From: Virgibacillus aidingensis
GTDB taxonomy: Bacteria > Bacillota > Bacilli > Bacillales > Amphibacillaceae
Assembly (NCBI RefSeq): GCF_010994035.1
Contig: NZ_WIXN01000024.1
Location: 9,324-66,040, forward strand
Length of the DNA: 56,717 nucleotides
Reading direction: 5' to 3'
The notes below the pieces were generated by a model that ran no database searches, was not told where the DNA came from, and saw only the letters and a list, made by a program, of their open reading frames with translations. Below are positions 38,122-52,325 of the stretch, piece after piece; within the stretch, counting starts at the first letter, position 1; each line of letters starts with the position of its first letter. A program made the position numbers and the translations under genes.

Positions 38122-38880
38122 GTTCATTGCATGATCCGCCCAATGAGTGGACGAATGATGCGAAAATCGTCCCGTTCATTGCATGATGCATCCGATGAGT
38201 GGACGAATGAAGAAAAGTCTGCTCCGTTCGTTGCATGATTCGCCCGATGAGTGAACTAATGGAGATAAATCTCCCCCGTTCATTGCATGAAGCGTTCGAT
38301 GAGTGAACGACCGAAGCGAAATCCGCTCCGTTCATTGCATGATCCGCCCGATGAGTGGACGAATGATGCGAAAATCGTCCCGTTCATTGCATGATGCATC
38401 CGATGAGTGGACGAATGAAGATAGATCCGTCCCGTTCATTGCATGATTCGTCCGATGAGTGAACGAACGAAGATAAATCCGCCCCGTTCATTGTATGATG
38501 CATCCGATGAGTGGACGAATGAAGAAAAATCTGCTCCGTTCGTTGAATGATCCGACCGATGAGTGAACGAATGGAGAGAAATCCGCTCCCTTCGTTGCAT
38601 GATTCGCCCGATGAGTGAACGAATGTAGAGAAAATCGTCCCGTTCATTGTATGATGCATCCGATGAGTGAACGAATGTAGAGAAATCTGCTCCTTTCATT
38701 GCATGATCCGCCCGATGAGTGAACGAATGTAGAGAAAAGCGTCTCGTTCATTGCATGATCCGCCCGATGAGTGAACGACCGAATCGAAATCCGCCCCGTT
38801 CATTGCATAATCCGACCTATGAGTCCAACGAACGAAGATAGATCCGTCCCATTCATTGCATGACCCGTCCTCATGATTAG
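38122..38880 (+). repeat. 52-bp tandem repeat array (family B, copy 2)
   Basis: About 14.5 units of 52 bp (one of 53 bp) with consensus GTTCATTGCATGATCCGCCCGATGAGTGAACGAATG plus a more variable 16-bp tail, of which only parts are quoted here: GTTCATTGCATGATC and CGATGAGTGAACGAATG. Arms CGTTCA..CAT and ATG..TGAACG form a bulged stem of about 11 bp. Variant units keep pairing by G-U (TGGAC opposite GTTCA, GTTCG opposite TGAAC). Units 1-2 and 5-6 are nearly identical pairs, pointing to duplication of a dimer. Frames shift every unit, so the overlapping minus-strand open frames are not genes. Confidence 0.95.
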
Positions 38881-39082
38881 ATGGTTGAAAACTCCACCTG
38901 CATTTCCGATAACGGCCACATCCTGCAGTTCATTTCAGAAGGTCTTCTTTTGTAACGCCCGTGCGCATTCCAGAATGACTAAAGTCCACCTTATTCCTGC
39001 AGCTGATTAAATAGATCCAAATTTCACAAAAACAGTCTTCTGAAAAATATTACCCATATCCCTAAATTCCATCCCTGATTTT

Positions 39083-39091
39083 TGGTATAAT
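39083..39091 (+). promoter_or_regulatory. Extended -10 promoter of pcrB
   Basis: TGGTATAAT is a perfect extended -10 (TGnTATAAT) 35 bp before the pcrB start. No good -35 is seen, which extended -10 promoters can tolerate. Confidence 0.65.
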
Positions 39092-39126
39092 ATACGAACG
39101 TACTATAGTAATGGAGGATATAGATC

Positions 39127-39819
39127 TTGAATAATTCAATAGATAACTGGAAGCATCTGTTTAAACTGGATCCGGCAAAAGAAATTTCGGATGAGGATTT
39201 GGAATTGATTTGTGAATCAGGCACAGATGCCGTTATGGTAGGAGGTACGGATAATGTTACCCTGGATGGGGTGCTGGACTTATTATCCCGTATCCGCAGG
39301 TACACGGTGCCTTGTATTCTGGAAATATCCACGATGGATGCAATCACGCCGGGGTTTGATTATTATTACATACCGATGGTGCTCAATTCAAAAGAAAAAA
39401 AGTGGATGATGGATATTCAGCACCAGGCTATCAAACAATACGTGGACATGATGGAATATAGTGAAATCCTGTTTGAAGGCTATTGTATTTTAAATGAGGA
39501 GGCAAAGGCCTTCCAGCGTACAAACAGCTTTCTGCCGGATGAAGGAGACGTGCTCGCCTACGCATATATGGCTGAAAAAGTATTTCATTTGCCTGTATTT
39601 TACATGGAGTATAGTGGAAAATACGGTGATCCAGCACTGGTGAAAAAGGTAAAACACCAATTAGATCATACTAAACTGATTTATGGCGGCGGGATTGAAA
39701 CTGTTTTTCAAGCCCGGGAAATGAAGGATCATGCTGATATTATCGTAGTTGGAAATGTTATATATACAGATATAAAAAAAGCATTAAAGACGGTAAAGGC
39801 CGTCAGGGATAACGGATAA
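39127..39819 (+). CDS. pcrB: Heptaprenylglyceryl phosphate synthase
   Basis: TIM-barrel prenyltransferase that joins heptaprenyl diphosphate to glycerol-1-phosphate, making an archaeal-type ether lipid in Bacillales. It has 230 residues. Phosphate-binding and substrate motifs include [47 protein letters not shown] and [13 protein letters not shown] start after TGGAGGA. It is the first gene of the conserved pcrB-pcrA-ligA cluster and has its own extended -10 promoter just downstream of the family B array. Confidence 0.95.
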   Translation: MNNSIDNWKHLFKLDPAKEISDEDLELICESGTDAVMVGGTDNVTLDGVLDLLSRIRRYTVPCILEISTMDAITPGFDYYYIPMVLNSKEKKWMMDIQHQAIKQYVDMMEYSEILFEGYCILNEEAKAFQRTNSFLPDEGDVLAYAYMAEKVFHLPVFYMEYSGKYGDPALVKKVKHQLDHTKLIYGGGIETVFQAREMKDHADIIVVGNVIYTDIKKALKTVKAVRDNG

Positions 39820-39833
39820 AAGGCGGTGTAGCT

Positions 39834-44073
<4,240 letters not shown>

Positions 44074-44084
44074 AGGTGTCAGGA

Positions 44085-45329
44085 GTGAAAAAAACAGGTA
44101 TTTGGTTAGCAGTCTCCGTTTTCCTAGTACTGGCAGGCTGCTTTCCTCAACAAGAGCCGGAGGAAGAAGTTGTGCAAAATGATCCGGAATCCGAACAGGA
44201 AACTTCCATCGTGCCGGGCAATCAATTGGATGAGGAAAATTACAGAATGATAATTCCCTACAAACCGAGTGAAGCACGCGGTGTCATTACCAACCAGGTA
44301 GCAAACCGGCTGGATATTGATGAACTGGAAGAAGGTTTGATGCGTCATTCCAAGGATGTGTTTGATCCGGAAGATTATTTATTTCAGGAAGGGCAGTATT
44401 TAACTTCCGATATGGTATATGACTGGCTTGGCAGAGCATTAACGGAGGAAGAACTGGAAAACCGGGTGAAAGAGCGAATAGAATGGCTTGAAGAGAATAA
44501 GATGACGGTAGACGAAGATCAGATCAGAGAAGAGCTGCAGCAGGGCTTAAACCCGGAGATAGAAGATGTGGAAGGTCTTGAGGAAGAGGAAGCTATTGAA
44601 ATGCATGAGGAAAATCCGCGTTATCTGTCCCATATACTGGAGCAGAACTTTTTGCGAAAGAGAGAGGACGATTCCGTTGAACTGGCCGGTATTTCAGTCG
44701 GCATTGCGATGAAGTCGGTATACAGATATCAGCTGGAAACCGGCGGTCCGGATTATTATGAGGAGATTTCCGAAAGTGAAATGCTTGAACAGGGAGAAGA
44801 GATTGCACAGGAAATTATAAATCGCATCAGGCAAATAGAAGGTCTGGAAGAGATTCCTATTATGCTTGCAATTTACAGGGAAGCAGAGCAGTCTTCACCT
44901 ATCCCTGGAAATTTTGTTGCAAAAACGACGATTGACAGTGGCGGAGATACGATAGGAGACTGGGAATCACTTGGGGAAGAGTATATTCTATTTCCTTCCG
45001 ATGAAGGAAGAGAGAAATACTTTGACGATCAGGAAATAGTAACAAGTTTTGGAGAAGAAATTGCCCAGTTTTTTCCTAATTACGTGGGTGTTATCGGAGA
45101 AGGATTCTATATTGATGAGGAGCTGCAGCGGCTCTCCATCGAAATTCCCCTTGAATTTTACGGGAAAGCTGAAGTGATGGGCTTTACCCAGTTTGCTTAC
45201 GGTTTGGTACAGGATATGTTCTCCAATTATTTTGAGCTGGAAATAAAGGTAACTTCGAGCGATCAGGTCGAAAGTTTAATTTACAGACCGGCTGATGCAG
45301 AATCGCCTACGGTGCATATTTTTCATTAG
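44085..45329 (+). CDS. camS: CamS-family sex pheromone lipoprotein
   Basis: A 414-residue lipoprotein with lipobox LAGC (Cys19), the YerH/CamS family. In enterococci and staphylococci the signal peptide of such proteins is processed into a peptide pheromone; in Bacillaceae the role is unknown. The start is a GTG at 44085 with AGGTG 6 bp upstream; an earlier GTG at 44076 overlaps that site. The mature region is acidic, with a long Glu-rich stretch (residues about 120-190) and conserved blocks such as GVITNQVANRLD and VGVIGEGFYID. It is last in the pcrBA-ligA cluster. Confidence 0.9.
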   Translation: MKKTGIWLAVSVFLVLAGCFPQQEPEEEVVQNDPESEQETSIVPGNQLDEENYRMIIPYKPSEARGVITNQVANRLDIDELEEGLMRHSKDVFDPEDYLFQEGQYLTSDMVYDWLGRALTEEELENRVKERIEWLEENKMTVDEDQIREELQQGLNPEIEDVEGLEEEEAIEMHEENPRYLSHILEQNFLRKREDDSVELAGISVGIAMKSVYRYQLETGGPDYYEEISESEMLEQGEEIAQEIINRIRQIEGLEEIPIMLAIYREAEQSSPIPGNFVAKTTIDSGGDTIGDWESLGEEYILFPSDEGREKYFDDQEIVTSFGEEIAQFFPNYVGVIGEGFYIDEELQRLSIEIPLEFYGKAEVMGFTQFAYGLVQDMFSNYFELEIKVTSSDQVESLIYRPADAESPTVHIFH

Positions 45330-45462
45330 TATCTGAAACGTGAACGGGATGCCGGGTCTATTTATAACAAACCATCCTTATATAATGAAGAAAAAACGTT
45401 TGAAATCAGAACGATGGGAGAGTATAAAAATAGACCATTATAGGAGGAGGTATTTTTAAAAA

Positions 45463-47010
45463 ATGGTAGTACCATACAAGCATGAACCGTTCACTGATTT
45501 CAGCAAAGAAGAAAACCGGAAAGCGATGCTGGAAGCTTTGGAAAAAGTGGAAAAGGATTTTGGTAAAGAATATCCGTTAATTATTGGCGGGGAGCGTATT
45601 ACGACAGAGGACAAAATAGAATCCGTCAATCCGGCCAATAAGAAGGAAATCATCGGATATGTTTCCAAAGCAAATAAAGAGTTGGCTGAGCAGGCAATGA
45701 AAGTGGCGGATTCCACTTTTGAAACCTGGAGAAAATCAGACCCGAAATTCCGGGCGGATATTCTTTTCCGCGCAGCAGCGATTGTCCGCCGCCGCAAACA
45801 TGAGTTTTCCGCGCATTTGGTCAAAGAAGGCGGAAAGCCATGGAAGGAAGCGGATGCCGATACTGCTGAAGCTATTGATTTTATGGAATATTACGGCAGG
45901 CAAATGCTCGAAATAATGGATGGAAAAAAGGTGGAAAGCCGTCCAATTGAATATAATCAGTACCATTACATCCCGCTCGGTGTCGGTGTGGTCATTTCAC
46001 CGTGGAATTTTCTGTTCGCCATCATGTGCGGCACAGCGGTTTCCGCCATGGTGACAGGGAACACTGTGCTGTTAAAACCGGCAAGTCCCACCCCCGTGAT
46101 TGCATATAAAATGATGGAGGTACTGGAGGAGGCCGGACTTCCGGATGGTGTCATCAATTATATACCCGGACCGGGAGGGGAGGTTGGCGACTACTTAGTA
46201 GATCACCCGCGTACTCGCTTTGTCAGCTTCACCGGTTCCCGTGACATTGGTACACGGATTTTTGAACGAGCTGCCAAAATCCAGGAGGGTCAGAAATGGC
46301 TGAAGCGTACCATTATTGAAATGGGCGGGAAAGATACCATTATCGTTGATAACAATGCTGACCTTGAACTTGCAGCCCAGTCCATTGTCCAATCTGCATT
46401 TGGTTTCTCCGGACAAAAATGTTCGGCTTGTTCCCGGGCAGTGATTCATGAAGATGTATATGATGAGGTGGCTAACCGGATAGTGGAGTTGACAAAGGAA
46501 CTATCTGCAGGGGACCCCCATGACAATACCCATTTTATGGGGCCGGTTATTAATCAGAAAGGCTTCGATAAAATTATGGGTTATATTGATATCGGAAAAA
46601 ATGAAGGGAAATTGCTTGCAGGCGGAAAAGGGGATGACAGCAAGGGCTGGTTTATAGAGCCAACAGTATTTGGCGAAGTGGACCCGCACGCTACGATTAT
46701 GCAGGAAGAAATTTTCGGGCCAGTAGTGGGATTAACCAAAGCAAAAGATTTCGATGAAGCCATTGAAATTGCAAATAATACGGAATACGGTCTGACCGGT
46801 GCAGTAATTACGAATAACAGGGAGCATTTGGAAAAGGCTAGAGAAGATTTTCATGTTGGAAACCTTTATTTCAACCGCGGTTGTACAGCTGCAATTGTCG
46901 GTTATCAGCCATTTGGCGGCTTTAATATGTCGGGAACAGACTCTAAAGCAGGTGGGCCTGATTACCTAGGACAGCTCATGCAGCCTAAAACAACATCGGA
47001 AATGTTTTAA
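45463..47010 (+). CDS. pruA: L-glutamate gamma-semialdehyde dehydrogenase (1-pyrroline-5-carboxylate dehydrogenase)
   Basis: Oxidises glutamate semialdehyde to glutamate with NAD, the second step of proline breakdown and the end of arginine/ornithine breakdown. It has 515 residues, the size of RocA/PutC proteins. Motifs are [17 protein letters not shown], the general base Glu in [11 protein letters not shown], and the catalytic Cys near residue 320 in [17 protein letters not shown] lies about 12 bp before the ATG. No proline dehydrogenase or transporter gene is adjacent in this window. It is monocistronic, with a strong terminator after it. Confidence 0.95.
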   Translation: MVVPYKHEPFTDFSKEENRKAMLEALEKVEKDFGKEYPLIIGGERITTEDKIESVNPANKKEIIGYVSKANKELAEQAMKVADSTFETWRKSDPKFRADILFRAAAIVRRRKHEFSAHLVKEGGKPWKEADADTAEAIDFMEYYGRQMLEIMDGKKVESRPIEYNQYHYIPLGVGVVISPWNFLFAIMCGTAVSAMVTGNTVLLKPASPTPVIAYKMMEVLEEAGLPDGVINYIPGPGGEVGDYLVDHPRTRFVSFTGSRDIGTRIFERAAKIQEGQKWLKRTIIEMGGKDTIIVDNNADLELAAQSIVQSAFGFSGQKCSACSRAVIHEDVYDEVANRIVELTKELSAGDPHDNTHFMGPVINQKGFDKIMGYIDIGKNEGKLLAGGKGDDSKGWFIEPTVFGEVDPHATIMQEEIFGPVVGLTKAKDFDEAIEIANNTEYGLTGAVITNNREHLEKAREDFHVGNLYFNRGCTAAIVGYQPFGGFNMSGTDSKAGGPDYLGQLMQPKTTSEMF

Positions 47011-47040
47011 GTAATGGGTAATTAGTCATATTTTGTCGAT

Positions 47041-47084
47041 AAGCCTTTTTTTGAGCAAATTCAGCTTAAAAAAGGGCTTTTTTT
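47041..47084 (+). terminator. Strong intrinsic terminator after pruA
   Basis: AAGCCTTTTTTTGAGC (47041-47056) pairs over 16 bp, with two G-U, to GCTTAAAAAAGGGCTT (47064-47079), followed by TTTTTCC. Confidence 0.92.
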
Positions 47085-47170
47085 CCTCGGATAGGAAAAT
47101 TGGAAAGTTTTATAGGCGATTACCGCTATATTTACCCAGTGAATTTCCCAATATGAATTATCTGAAAGTA

Positions 47171-47179
47171 TGTTATAAT
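47171..47179 (+). promoter_or_regulatory. Extended -10 promoter of the RRNPP cassette
   Basis: TGTTATAAT is a perfect extended -10 about 40 bp before the regulator start. No clear -35 is visible, which leaves room for an activator site upstream. Confidence 0.6.
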
Positions 47180-47218
47180 ATCAATATACAGAGTCATATA
47201 ATTCTAGTAAAGGTTAGG

Positions 47219-48499
47219 GTGGGTATATTGATAGAGGTAGGGTCTCTAATTAAATTGCAGCGGACAAAACAGAACATGACCCAGGGTGATCTTGCCAAAG
47301 GCATTGTTTCCTTATCATATTTATCCAAGATTGAGAACCTAAAGACAGAGGCGAGCCCTGAAATCATCCAAGCACTATGTACGAGGCTTGGGATACAAAT
47401 TGATAATTCCCAGAATAACATGATCTTGGAAAAGTGCACAGAATGGTATGGAATGTTATTTGAAGCAAATGATAAAGAAGAGATTATAGCTAAGTATAAG
47501 GAAATACAGGAACTAATGGACGAGAACCTCACTGAAAACCTGCTAATGTTTGAAATACATAAAATAAGATATTATCTAGTAATCGGTAGCTATGATAAAG
47601 CAGAAGAAAAGATTAAGCAGCTTAATGATATATCTGGGACGTTCGATAATTTACATTTGTACTACTGGTATAAGTTTAAAGGTAATTACAATACAGTAGT
47701 GAATGATGAGCATAACGAAAGTATGCGTTTGTATAAAAAAGCAGAAGAAAAAGGAAGACAAATTGATGTTTCAGAAGAAGAAATAGCTGATCTATATTAT
47801 ACAATTGGTGTGACCCATAGTAAGCTGCGTAATACTTTGGAAGCGATTGATTATGCTAGAAAAGCTTTAGAAGTATTTATGAAGGAATACAATTTTCTTA
47901 GATGTGCTCAGTGTCACATTATACTTGGAATATCATATAGAAGAATTAAAATGTATGATAATGCAATTAAAAACTATAATTTAGCTCTACATCTGGGCAA
48001 ATTAAATAAAAATAAGGTTTTAATTTTGTTAGCTCAAGAAAATCTTGGACATTTATACACTACTACAAGAGAATCTAAGAAGGCAATAACCCATTTTCAA
48101 GCGGTGCTTGATGATGAGGAAGCTCATCCTGCTGATCATTTATATACAATAGCATCTTTAGTGGGGTTGTATTATAGTGTTGGAAACTTCGAAGAGACTA
48201 GAAACACTGTAAATTACGGTTTGAAATTATTGGAGGAATTTGGTAAATACGAGGAATATAAGCTTTATTATTATATAATTATTGCGTACGACCACCTATT
48301 AAAAGAGGAATATAAAGAGTTTGAAAAGCTAATGATACATGGATTTTTGCCTTCACTGGAAAAACAAGAAGATTATGGAAATATAGCTATTTATGCTGAA
48401 TTATTGGCAAGTCATTTTGAGAAATTCCATAAATATAAAGATGCAACAAAATATTATAAAGTGGCTAACTTTGCCTATGAGCAAATTACCAATATTTAA
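47219..48499 (+). CDS. RRNPP-type peptide-responsive regulator (HTH plus TPR)
   Basis: A regulator of about 426 residues (GTG 47219) or 423 (TTG 47228), the length of B. cereus group NprR. Residues about 5-60 are an XRE-type helix-turn-helix (TQGDLAKGIVSLSYLSKIEN). The rest is a superhelix of tetratricopeptide-like repeats, for example KAEEKIKQLNDI, ALEVFMKEYNFLRCAQCHII and YDNAIKNYNLALHLGKLNK. In the RRNPP family (Rap, Rgg, NprR, PlcR, PrgX, AimR) this fold binds a re-imported signalling peptide. A 46-codon secreted peptide gene lies 21 bp downstream, which strongly supports that assignment. The gene is clearly more AT-rich than its neighbours, suggesting horizontal arrival. Targets are unknown. 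Confidence 0.88.
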   Translation: MGILIEVGSLIKLQRTKQNMTQGDLAKGIVSLSYLSKIENLKTEASPEIIQALCTRLGIQIDNSQNNMILEKCTEWYGMLFEANDKEEIIAKYKEIQELMDENLTENLLMFEIHKIRYYLVIGSYDKAEEKIKQLNDISGTFDNLHLYYWYKFKGNYNTVVNDEHNESMRLYKKAEEKGRQIDVSEEEIADLYYTIGVTHSKLRNTLEAIDYARKALEVFMKEYNFLRCAQCHIILGISYRRIKMYDNAIKNYNLALHLGKLNKNKVLILLAQENLGHLYTTTRESKKAITHFQAVLDDEEAHPADHLYTIASLVGLYYSVGNFEETRNTVNYGLKLLEEFGKYEEYKLYYYIIIAYDHLLKEEYKEFEKLMIHGFLPSLEKQEDYGNIAIYAELLASHFEKFHKYKDATKYYKVANFAYEQITNI

Positions 48500-48520
48500 T
48501 TCTACACGAGGGGGGAGAAA

Positions 48521-48661
48521 ATGAAAAAAATGATTTCAGCTGTTGCAATTGGTGCTTTACTCGTAACCGGTTTTCTTTTAGCTCAACCACAGGAGGATGT
48601 ATCCATTGGCCCTAGGCATCCAGGGGTCCTCTCAGTACCACAACCTACACACTTCTTTTAA
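48521..48661 (+). CDS. Putative secreted signalling pro-peptide of the RRNPP cassette
   Basis: A 46-codon gene preceded by a strong ribosome site (GAGGGGGGAG). The N-terminus is a signal peptide: MKKMIS, then a hydrophobic core ending near FLLA (residue 21). The short mature part is polar and Pro-rich and ends in GVLSVPQPTHFF. Size, layout and position directly behind an NprR-sized regulator match NprX, PapR and Phr precursors, where the mature C-terminal 5-10 residues are cut out, re-imported by an oligopeptide permease and bound by the TPR domain. The predicted signal is within the last 8-12 residues. The sequence does not resemble an NprX or PapR mature peptide known to me, so a separate specificity group is likely. 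Confidence 0.75.
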   Translation: MKKMISAVAIGALLVTGFLLAQPQEDVSIGPRHPGVLSVPQPTHFF

Positions 48662-48721
48662 TCACTAAAGGAAGTAATTACATCAGTAATTTATTAACCC
48701 TATTAACCATATGATAAATTG

Positions 48722-48760
48722 GCCTGAAACGGTGTGGAAACTGTTTTGGGCATTTTTTTG
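48722..48760 (+). terminator. Intrinsic terminator after the pro-peptide gene
   Basis: AAACGGT and ACTGTTT pair, with CC/GG outside them, followed by CATTTTTTTG. It closes the regulator/peptide cassette. The remaining 170 bp to gatC show no convincing gene. Confidence 0.7.
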
Positions 48761-48932
48761 TTTAAAATCATTATCATTTCACGATACTTGTAAAGAGCAG
48801 CTGCAAAATACGAAAAAGAAGAGGGCAAAAGTTGCTTACAGCAGGCATGTTCTGCTATCATCAATAGTGTTATACTTGTTTAATGTAAAATAGAGCGACG
48901 ATATAAAACAATGCTTGCCTGGAGGGTTATCG

Positions 48933-49223
48933 ATGACGAATATTTCAAAGGAACAAGTGAAACATGTAGCGGATCTGGCACGTCTGGAAGTTTCTGAAGA
49001 AGAAGCAGATATGCTGAAAGATCAATTAAGTGAAATTATAACGTATGCCGAATTATTAAATGAATTGGATACAACGGATGTAGAGCCAATAACGCATGCA
49101 TCGGACTTGAAAAACGTATTGCGCAAGGACGAGCCTGCATCATGGATCACGAAAGAGGAGGCACTAAAAAATGCCCCTGATCAAAAGGATGGACTTTTTC
49201 GTGTGCCATCTATTCTGGAGTAA
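48933..49223 (+). CDS. gatC: Asp-tRNA(Asn)/Glu-tRNA(Gln) amidotransferase subunit C
   Basis: Small subunit of the GatCAB complex, which amidates misacylated Glu-tRNA(Gln) and Asp-tRNA(Asn). It has 96 residues from ATG 48933, which has GGAGGG 6 bp upstream; a longer frame to 48915 includes that ribosome site. The typical opening [21 protein letters not shown] and the ending near [11 protein letters not shown] are present. GatC wraps around GatA and stabilises the complex. It is first in the gatCAB operon, 12 bp before gatA. Confidence 0.96.
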   Translation: MTNISKEQVKHVADLARLEVSEEEADMLKDQLSEIITYAELLNELDTTDVEPITHASDLKNVLRKDEPASWITKEEALKNAPDQKDGLFRVPSILE

Positions 49224-49235
49224 GGAGGGAAATTA

Positions 49236-50699
49236 ATGTCGCTATTTGATCATACTATTAGAGAACTGGAAGAAAAACTACATAATAAAGAAATAAAGGT
49301 TGCTGACTTAGTGGATGCATCCTATAAACGTATTCATGAGGTCGACGACCAGGTACATGCTTTCTTAACACTGAATGAGGAAAATGCACGGACTGCAGCG
49401 CAGGAAATGGACGAAGCAGCTGACAAATCGGGCAGCTTATTTGGTATTCCTGCAGGTATTAAGGATAATATTGTTACTAAGGCATTACGTACGACTTGTG
49501 CAAGTAAAATGCTGGATAACTTCAATGATCCCCTATATGATGCTACCGTCATGAAAAAATTAAATGAACAAAATATGATTACCATTGGAAAGCTGAACAT
49601 GGATGAGTTTGCTATGGGTTCCTCCAATGAAAACTCCGGCTACTTCATTACGAGAAATCCATGGAATACGGATTACGTGCCGGGTGGTTCAAGCGGCGGT
49701 TCTGCAGCATCTGTTGCCGCAGGGGAAGTCTTATTTTCCCTTGGCTCGGATACAGGCGGTTCGATTCGGGAGCCGGCTTCATTTTGCGGTGTTGTCGGGA
49801 TGAAACCAACGTATGGGCGTGTTTCCCGTTTTGGTCTTGTGGCATTTGCATCTTCGTTGGATCAAATTGGCCCGATAACCAGATCAGTGGAGGATAATGC
49901 CAGAGTACTTGAAGTGCTGGCAGGACAGGACCCAAATGATTCTACCAGTGCCCATTTGGAGGTTCCTAAATACACAGATGCATTAACGAATGACGTAAAA
50001 GGCATGAAAATTGCGGTTCCAAAAGAGTATCTTGGGGAAGGTGTTTCTCCTGAGGTAAAAGAAGCAGTGGAAAAAGCACTGAAAGTATATGAATCCCTGG
50101 GAGCAACGTGGGAAGAAGTGTCTCTTCCACACTCAAAATATGCGGTTGCCACTTACTATATCATTGCTTCCTCAGAGGCATCATCCAACCTTGCCCGCTT
50201 TGACGGCGTGCGTTATGGTGTGCGTGCCGAAGCGGATAACATGATGGACATGTTTAAAAAGTCCCGGAGCCAGGGCTTTGGAGAAGAAGTGAAGCGCCGT
50301 ATTATGCTCGGAACTTTTGCGCTGAGCTCAGGTTATTATGATGCTTATTATAAAAAGGCCCAAAAAGTGCGTACGCTGATGAAAAATGATTATGACAAAA
50401 TCTTTGAAGAATATGATGTGGTCATTGGACCTACTGCGCCGACACCGGCGTTTAAGGTTGGCGAGAAAACGGATGATCCGCTAACGATGTATGCCAGTGA
50501 TATTTTAACCATACCGGTTAATCTTGCCGGTGTACCCGGAATATCCATTCCGTGCGGTTTGTCAGATGATGGACTTCCAATCGGCCTGCAAATCATTGGA
50601 AATCATTTTGATGAGAGCACTGTTTATCGTGCGGCCCATGCTTTTGAACAGGCTACAGACCACCATAAAAAACGACCTCAAATTGGAGGTGCGAACTAA
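49236..50699 (+). CDS. gatA: Asp-tRNA(Asn)/Glu-tRNA(Gln) amidotransferase subunit A
   Basis: Amidase-signature glutaminase that supplies ammonia to GatB. It has 487 residues. The Ser-cisSer-Lys triad is visible: Lys in [10 protein letters not shown] (near 79), and the serines in [16 protein letters not shown] (near 154) and [14 protein letters not shown] (near 178). AAGGAGGG precedes the ATG. Its stop codon overlaps the gatB start (TAATG), giving tight coupling. Confidence 0.97.
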   Translation: MSLFDHTIRELEEKLHNKEIKVADLVDASYKRIHEVDDQVHAFLTLNEENARTAAQEMDEAADKSGSLFGIPAGIKDNIVTKALRTTCASKMLDNFNDPLYDATVMKKLNEQNMITIGKLNMDEFAMGSSNENSGYFITRNPWNTDYVPGGSSGGSAASVAAGEVLFSLGSDTGGSIREPASFCGVVGMKPTYGRVSRFGLVAFASSLDQIGPITRSVEDNARVLEVLAGQDPNDSTSAHLEVPKYTDALTNDVKGMKIAVPKEYLGEGVSPEVKEAVEKALKVYESLGATWEEVSLPHSKYAVATYYIIASSEASSNLARFDGVRYGVRAEADNMMDMFKKSRSQGFGEEVKRRIMLGTFALSSGYYDAYYKKAQKVRTLMKNDYDKIFEEYDVVIGPTAPTPAFKVGEKTDDPLTMYASDILTIPVNLAGVPGISIPCGLSDDGLPIGLQIIGNHFDESTVYRAAHAFEQATDHHKKRPQIGGAN

Positions 50700-52129
50700 T
50701 GAACTTTGAAACAATAATTGGACTGGAAGTACATGTGGAGCTGAAGACAAAATCAAAAATTTTCAGCCCCAGCGTAAATGCATTTGGCACTGACCCGAAT
50801 ACAAATGTGAACCCGATCGACCTTGGGTATCCGGGTGTGCTGCCTGTGCTGAACGAAGAAGCAGTTAATTTTGCAATGAAAGCAGCAATGGCATTGAACT
50901 GTGAAATTGCCACACATACAAAATTTGACCGGAAAAATTACTTTTATCCCGACAATCCGAAAGCATATCAGATTTCCCAATTTGATCAGCCAATCGGGGA
51001 AAATGGCTGGATTGATATTGAAGTGAATGGGAAGAAGAAGCGGATTGGGATTACTCGTCTTCATATGGAAGAGGATGCCGGAAAGTTAACTCACGGGGAC
51101 GATGGATATTCCTTAGTGGACTTTAACCGCCAGGGAACACCGCTTGTGGAGATTGTTTCCGAACCGGATATCCGTACTCCCGAGGAAGCTTATGCATATT
51201 TGGAGAAGCTGAAAAATATTATTCAGTATACCGGTGTATCTGATGTGAAAATGCAGGAAGGCTCACTGAGATGTGATGCAAATATTTCCCTGAGACCAAT
51301 TGGCCAGGAGGAATTTGGCACGAAAACGGAATTGAAGAACCTGAACTCGTTTAATTTCGTCCAGAAAGGACTGGAGTTTGAGGAAAAACGCCAGGAAAAA
51401 GTGCTCTTATCCGGCAGAGAAATTTTGCAGGAAACCCGCAGATACGACGAGAAAACAAAAGAAACTGTTTTAATGCGTGTCAAAGAGGGTGCGGATGACT
51501 ACCGTTACTTCCCGGAGCCGGATCTTTTGCCGATATACATTGATGAGGAATGGAAAGAACGGATCCGCCGGGAAATTCCGGAACTGCCGGATGCCCGCAA
51601 AAAACGGTATATTGATGAATTGGGACTATCGGAATATGATGCAGAAGTGCTCACCAGTTCCAAGGAAATGGCTGACTTTTTTGAGGAAGCACTGGAATTT
51701 GATGCTGATAAAAAGCAGGTTTCCAACTGGCTTATGGGTGAAGTTTCCGCATATATGAATAAACATTATAAAGAATTGCAGGAGCTGGCGATCACACCAA
51801 AGGCTTTAGCAAAAATGATCAATCTCATTGAAGACGGCACCATCTCATCCAAGATGGCGAAAAAAGTTTTTGCAGAACTTGTGGAAAACGGGGGAGACCC
51901 GGAAAAGATCGTAAAAGAAAAAGGGCTTGTGCAAATCTCGGATGAAGGCCAGCTGAAGGAAATTATAGGCAAAGTACTCGATGAGAATGAACAATCGATT
52001 ATTGATTATAAAAACGGGAAAGCGAAAGCACAGAAATTTCTCGTCGGACAAGTGATGAAAGCAACGAAAGGGCAGGCAAACCCGCCTATGGTTAATAAAA
52101 TTCTTAAGGAAGAATTGGATAAACGGTAA
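50699..52129 (+). CDS. gatB: Asp-tRNA(Asn)/Glu-tRNA(Gln) amidotransferase subunit B
   Basis: Kinase and amidotransferase subunit that activates the misacylated tRNA with ATP and uses ammonia from GatA. It has 476 residues. It begins with [12 protein letters not shown], then [13 protein letters not shown], the [15 protein letters not shown] block and [11 protein letters not shown]. The C-terminal YqeY-like tRNA-binding tail ends near [22 protein letters not shown] lies upstream of the overlapping ATG. Its presence implies that this organism uses the indirect route to Gln-tRNA. Confidence 0.97.
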   Translation: MNFETIIGLEVHVELKTKSKIFSPSVNAFGTDPNTNVNPIDLGYPGVLPVLNEEAVNFAMKAAMALNCEIATHTKFDRKNYFYPDNPKAYQISQFDQPIGENGWIDIEVNGKKKRIGITRLHMEEDAGKLTHGDDGYSLVDFNRQGTPLVEIVSEPDIRTPEEAYAYLEKLKNIIQYTGVSDVKMQEGSLRCDANISLRPIGQEEFGTKTELKNLNSFNFVQKGLEFEEKRQEKVLLSGREILQETRRYDEKTKETVLMRVKEGADDYRYFPEPDLLPIYIDEEWKERIRREIPELPDARKKRYIDELGLSEYDAEVLTSSKEMADFFEEALEFDADKKQVSNWLMGEVSAYMNKHYKELQELAITPKALAKMINLIEDGTISSKMAKKVFAELVENGGDPEKIVKEKGLVQISDEGQLKEIIGKVLDENEQSIIDYKNGKAKAQKFLVGQVMKATKGQANPPMVNKILKEELDKR

Positions 52130-52137
52130 GTTGTGCG

Positions 52138-52176
52138 CCAGACTGCTGTCTTCTATGATAGCGGTCTGGGATTTTT
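52138..52176 (+). terminator. Intrinsic terminator after gatB
   Basis: CCAGACTGCT (52138-52147) pairs over 10 bp with AGCGGTCTGG (52160-52169), followed by GATTTTT. Confidence 0.88.
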
Positions 52177-52325
52177 ACGGCAGAGGAAAATTAATTATTA
52201 TACATATCTACATGCTGTTTATGAACATTCATCCTAGATATTAATATAATTAAAGATACCTCATCACCGGTTTCTGTGAAGGTAAGCTTACCAAGCGTGT
52301 GAAGAAGTTAATGGGGGAAAGCAAA

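Noticed and set aside
38102-38699. Minus-strand frames of 77-91 codons in the 52-bp array
   Set aside because: The period of 52 cannot preserve a frame, so successive units are read differently; the apparent peptides cycle through the three frames.
15226-38880. CRISPR arrays at the repeat loci
   Set aside because: Family A has an 8-12 bp core with 9-13 bp between that repeats within the array; family B units are wholly repetitive. Neither has unique spacers, and no cas genes are present.
48711-48893. 60-codon frame upstream of gatC
   Set aside because: Its start lies at the edge of the terminator hairpin of the pro-peptide gene, there is no ribosome site, and the composition is unlike a protein.
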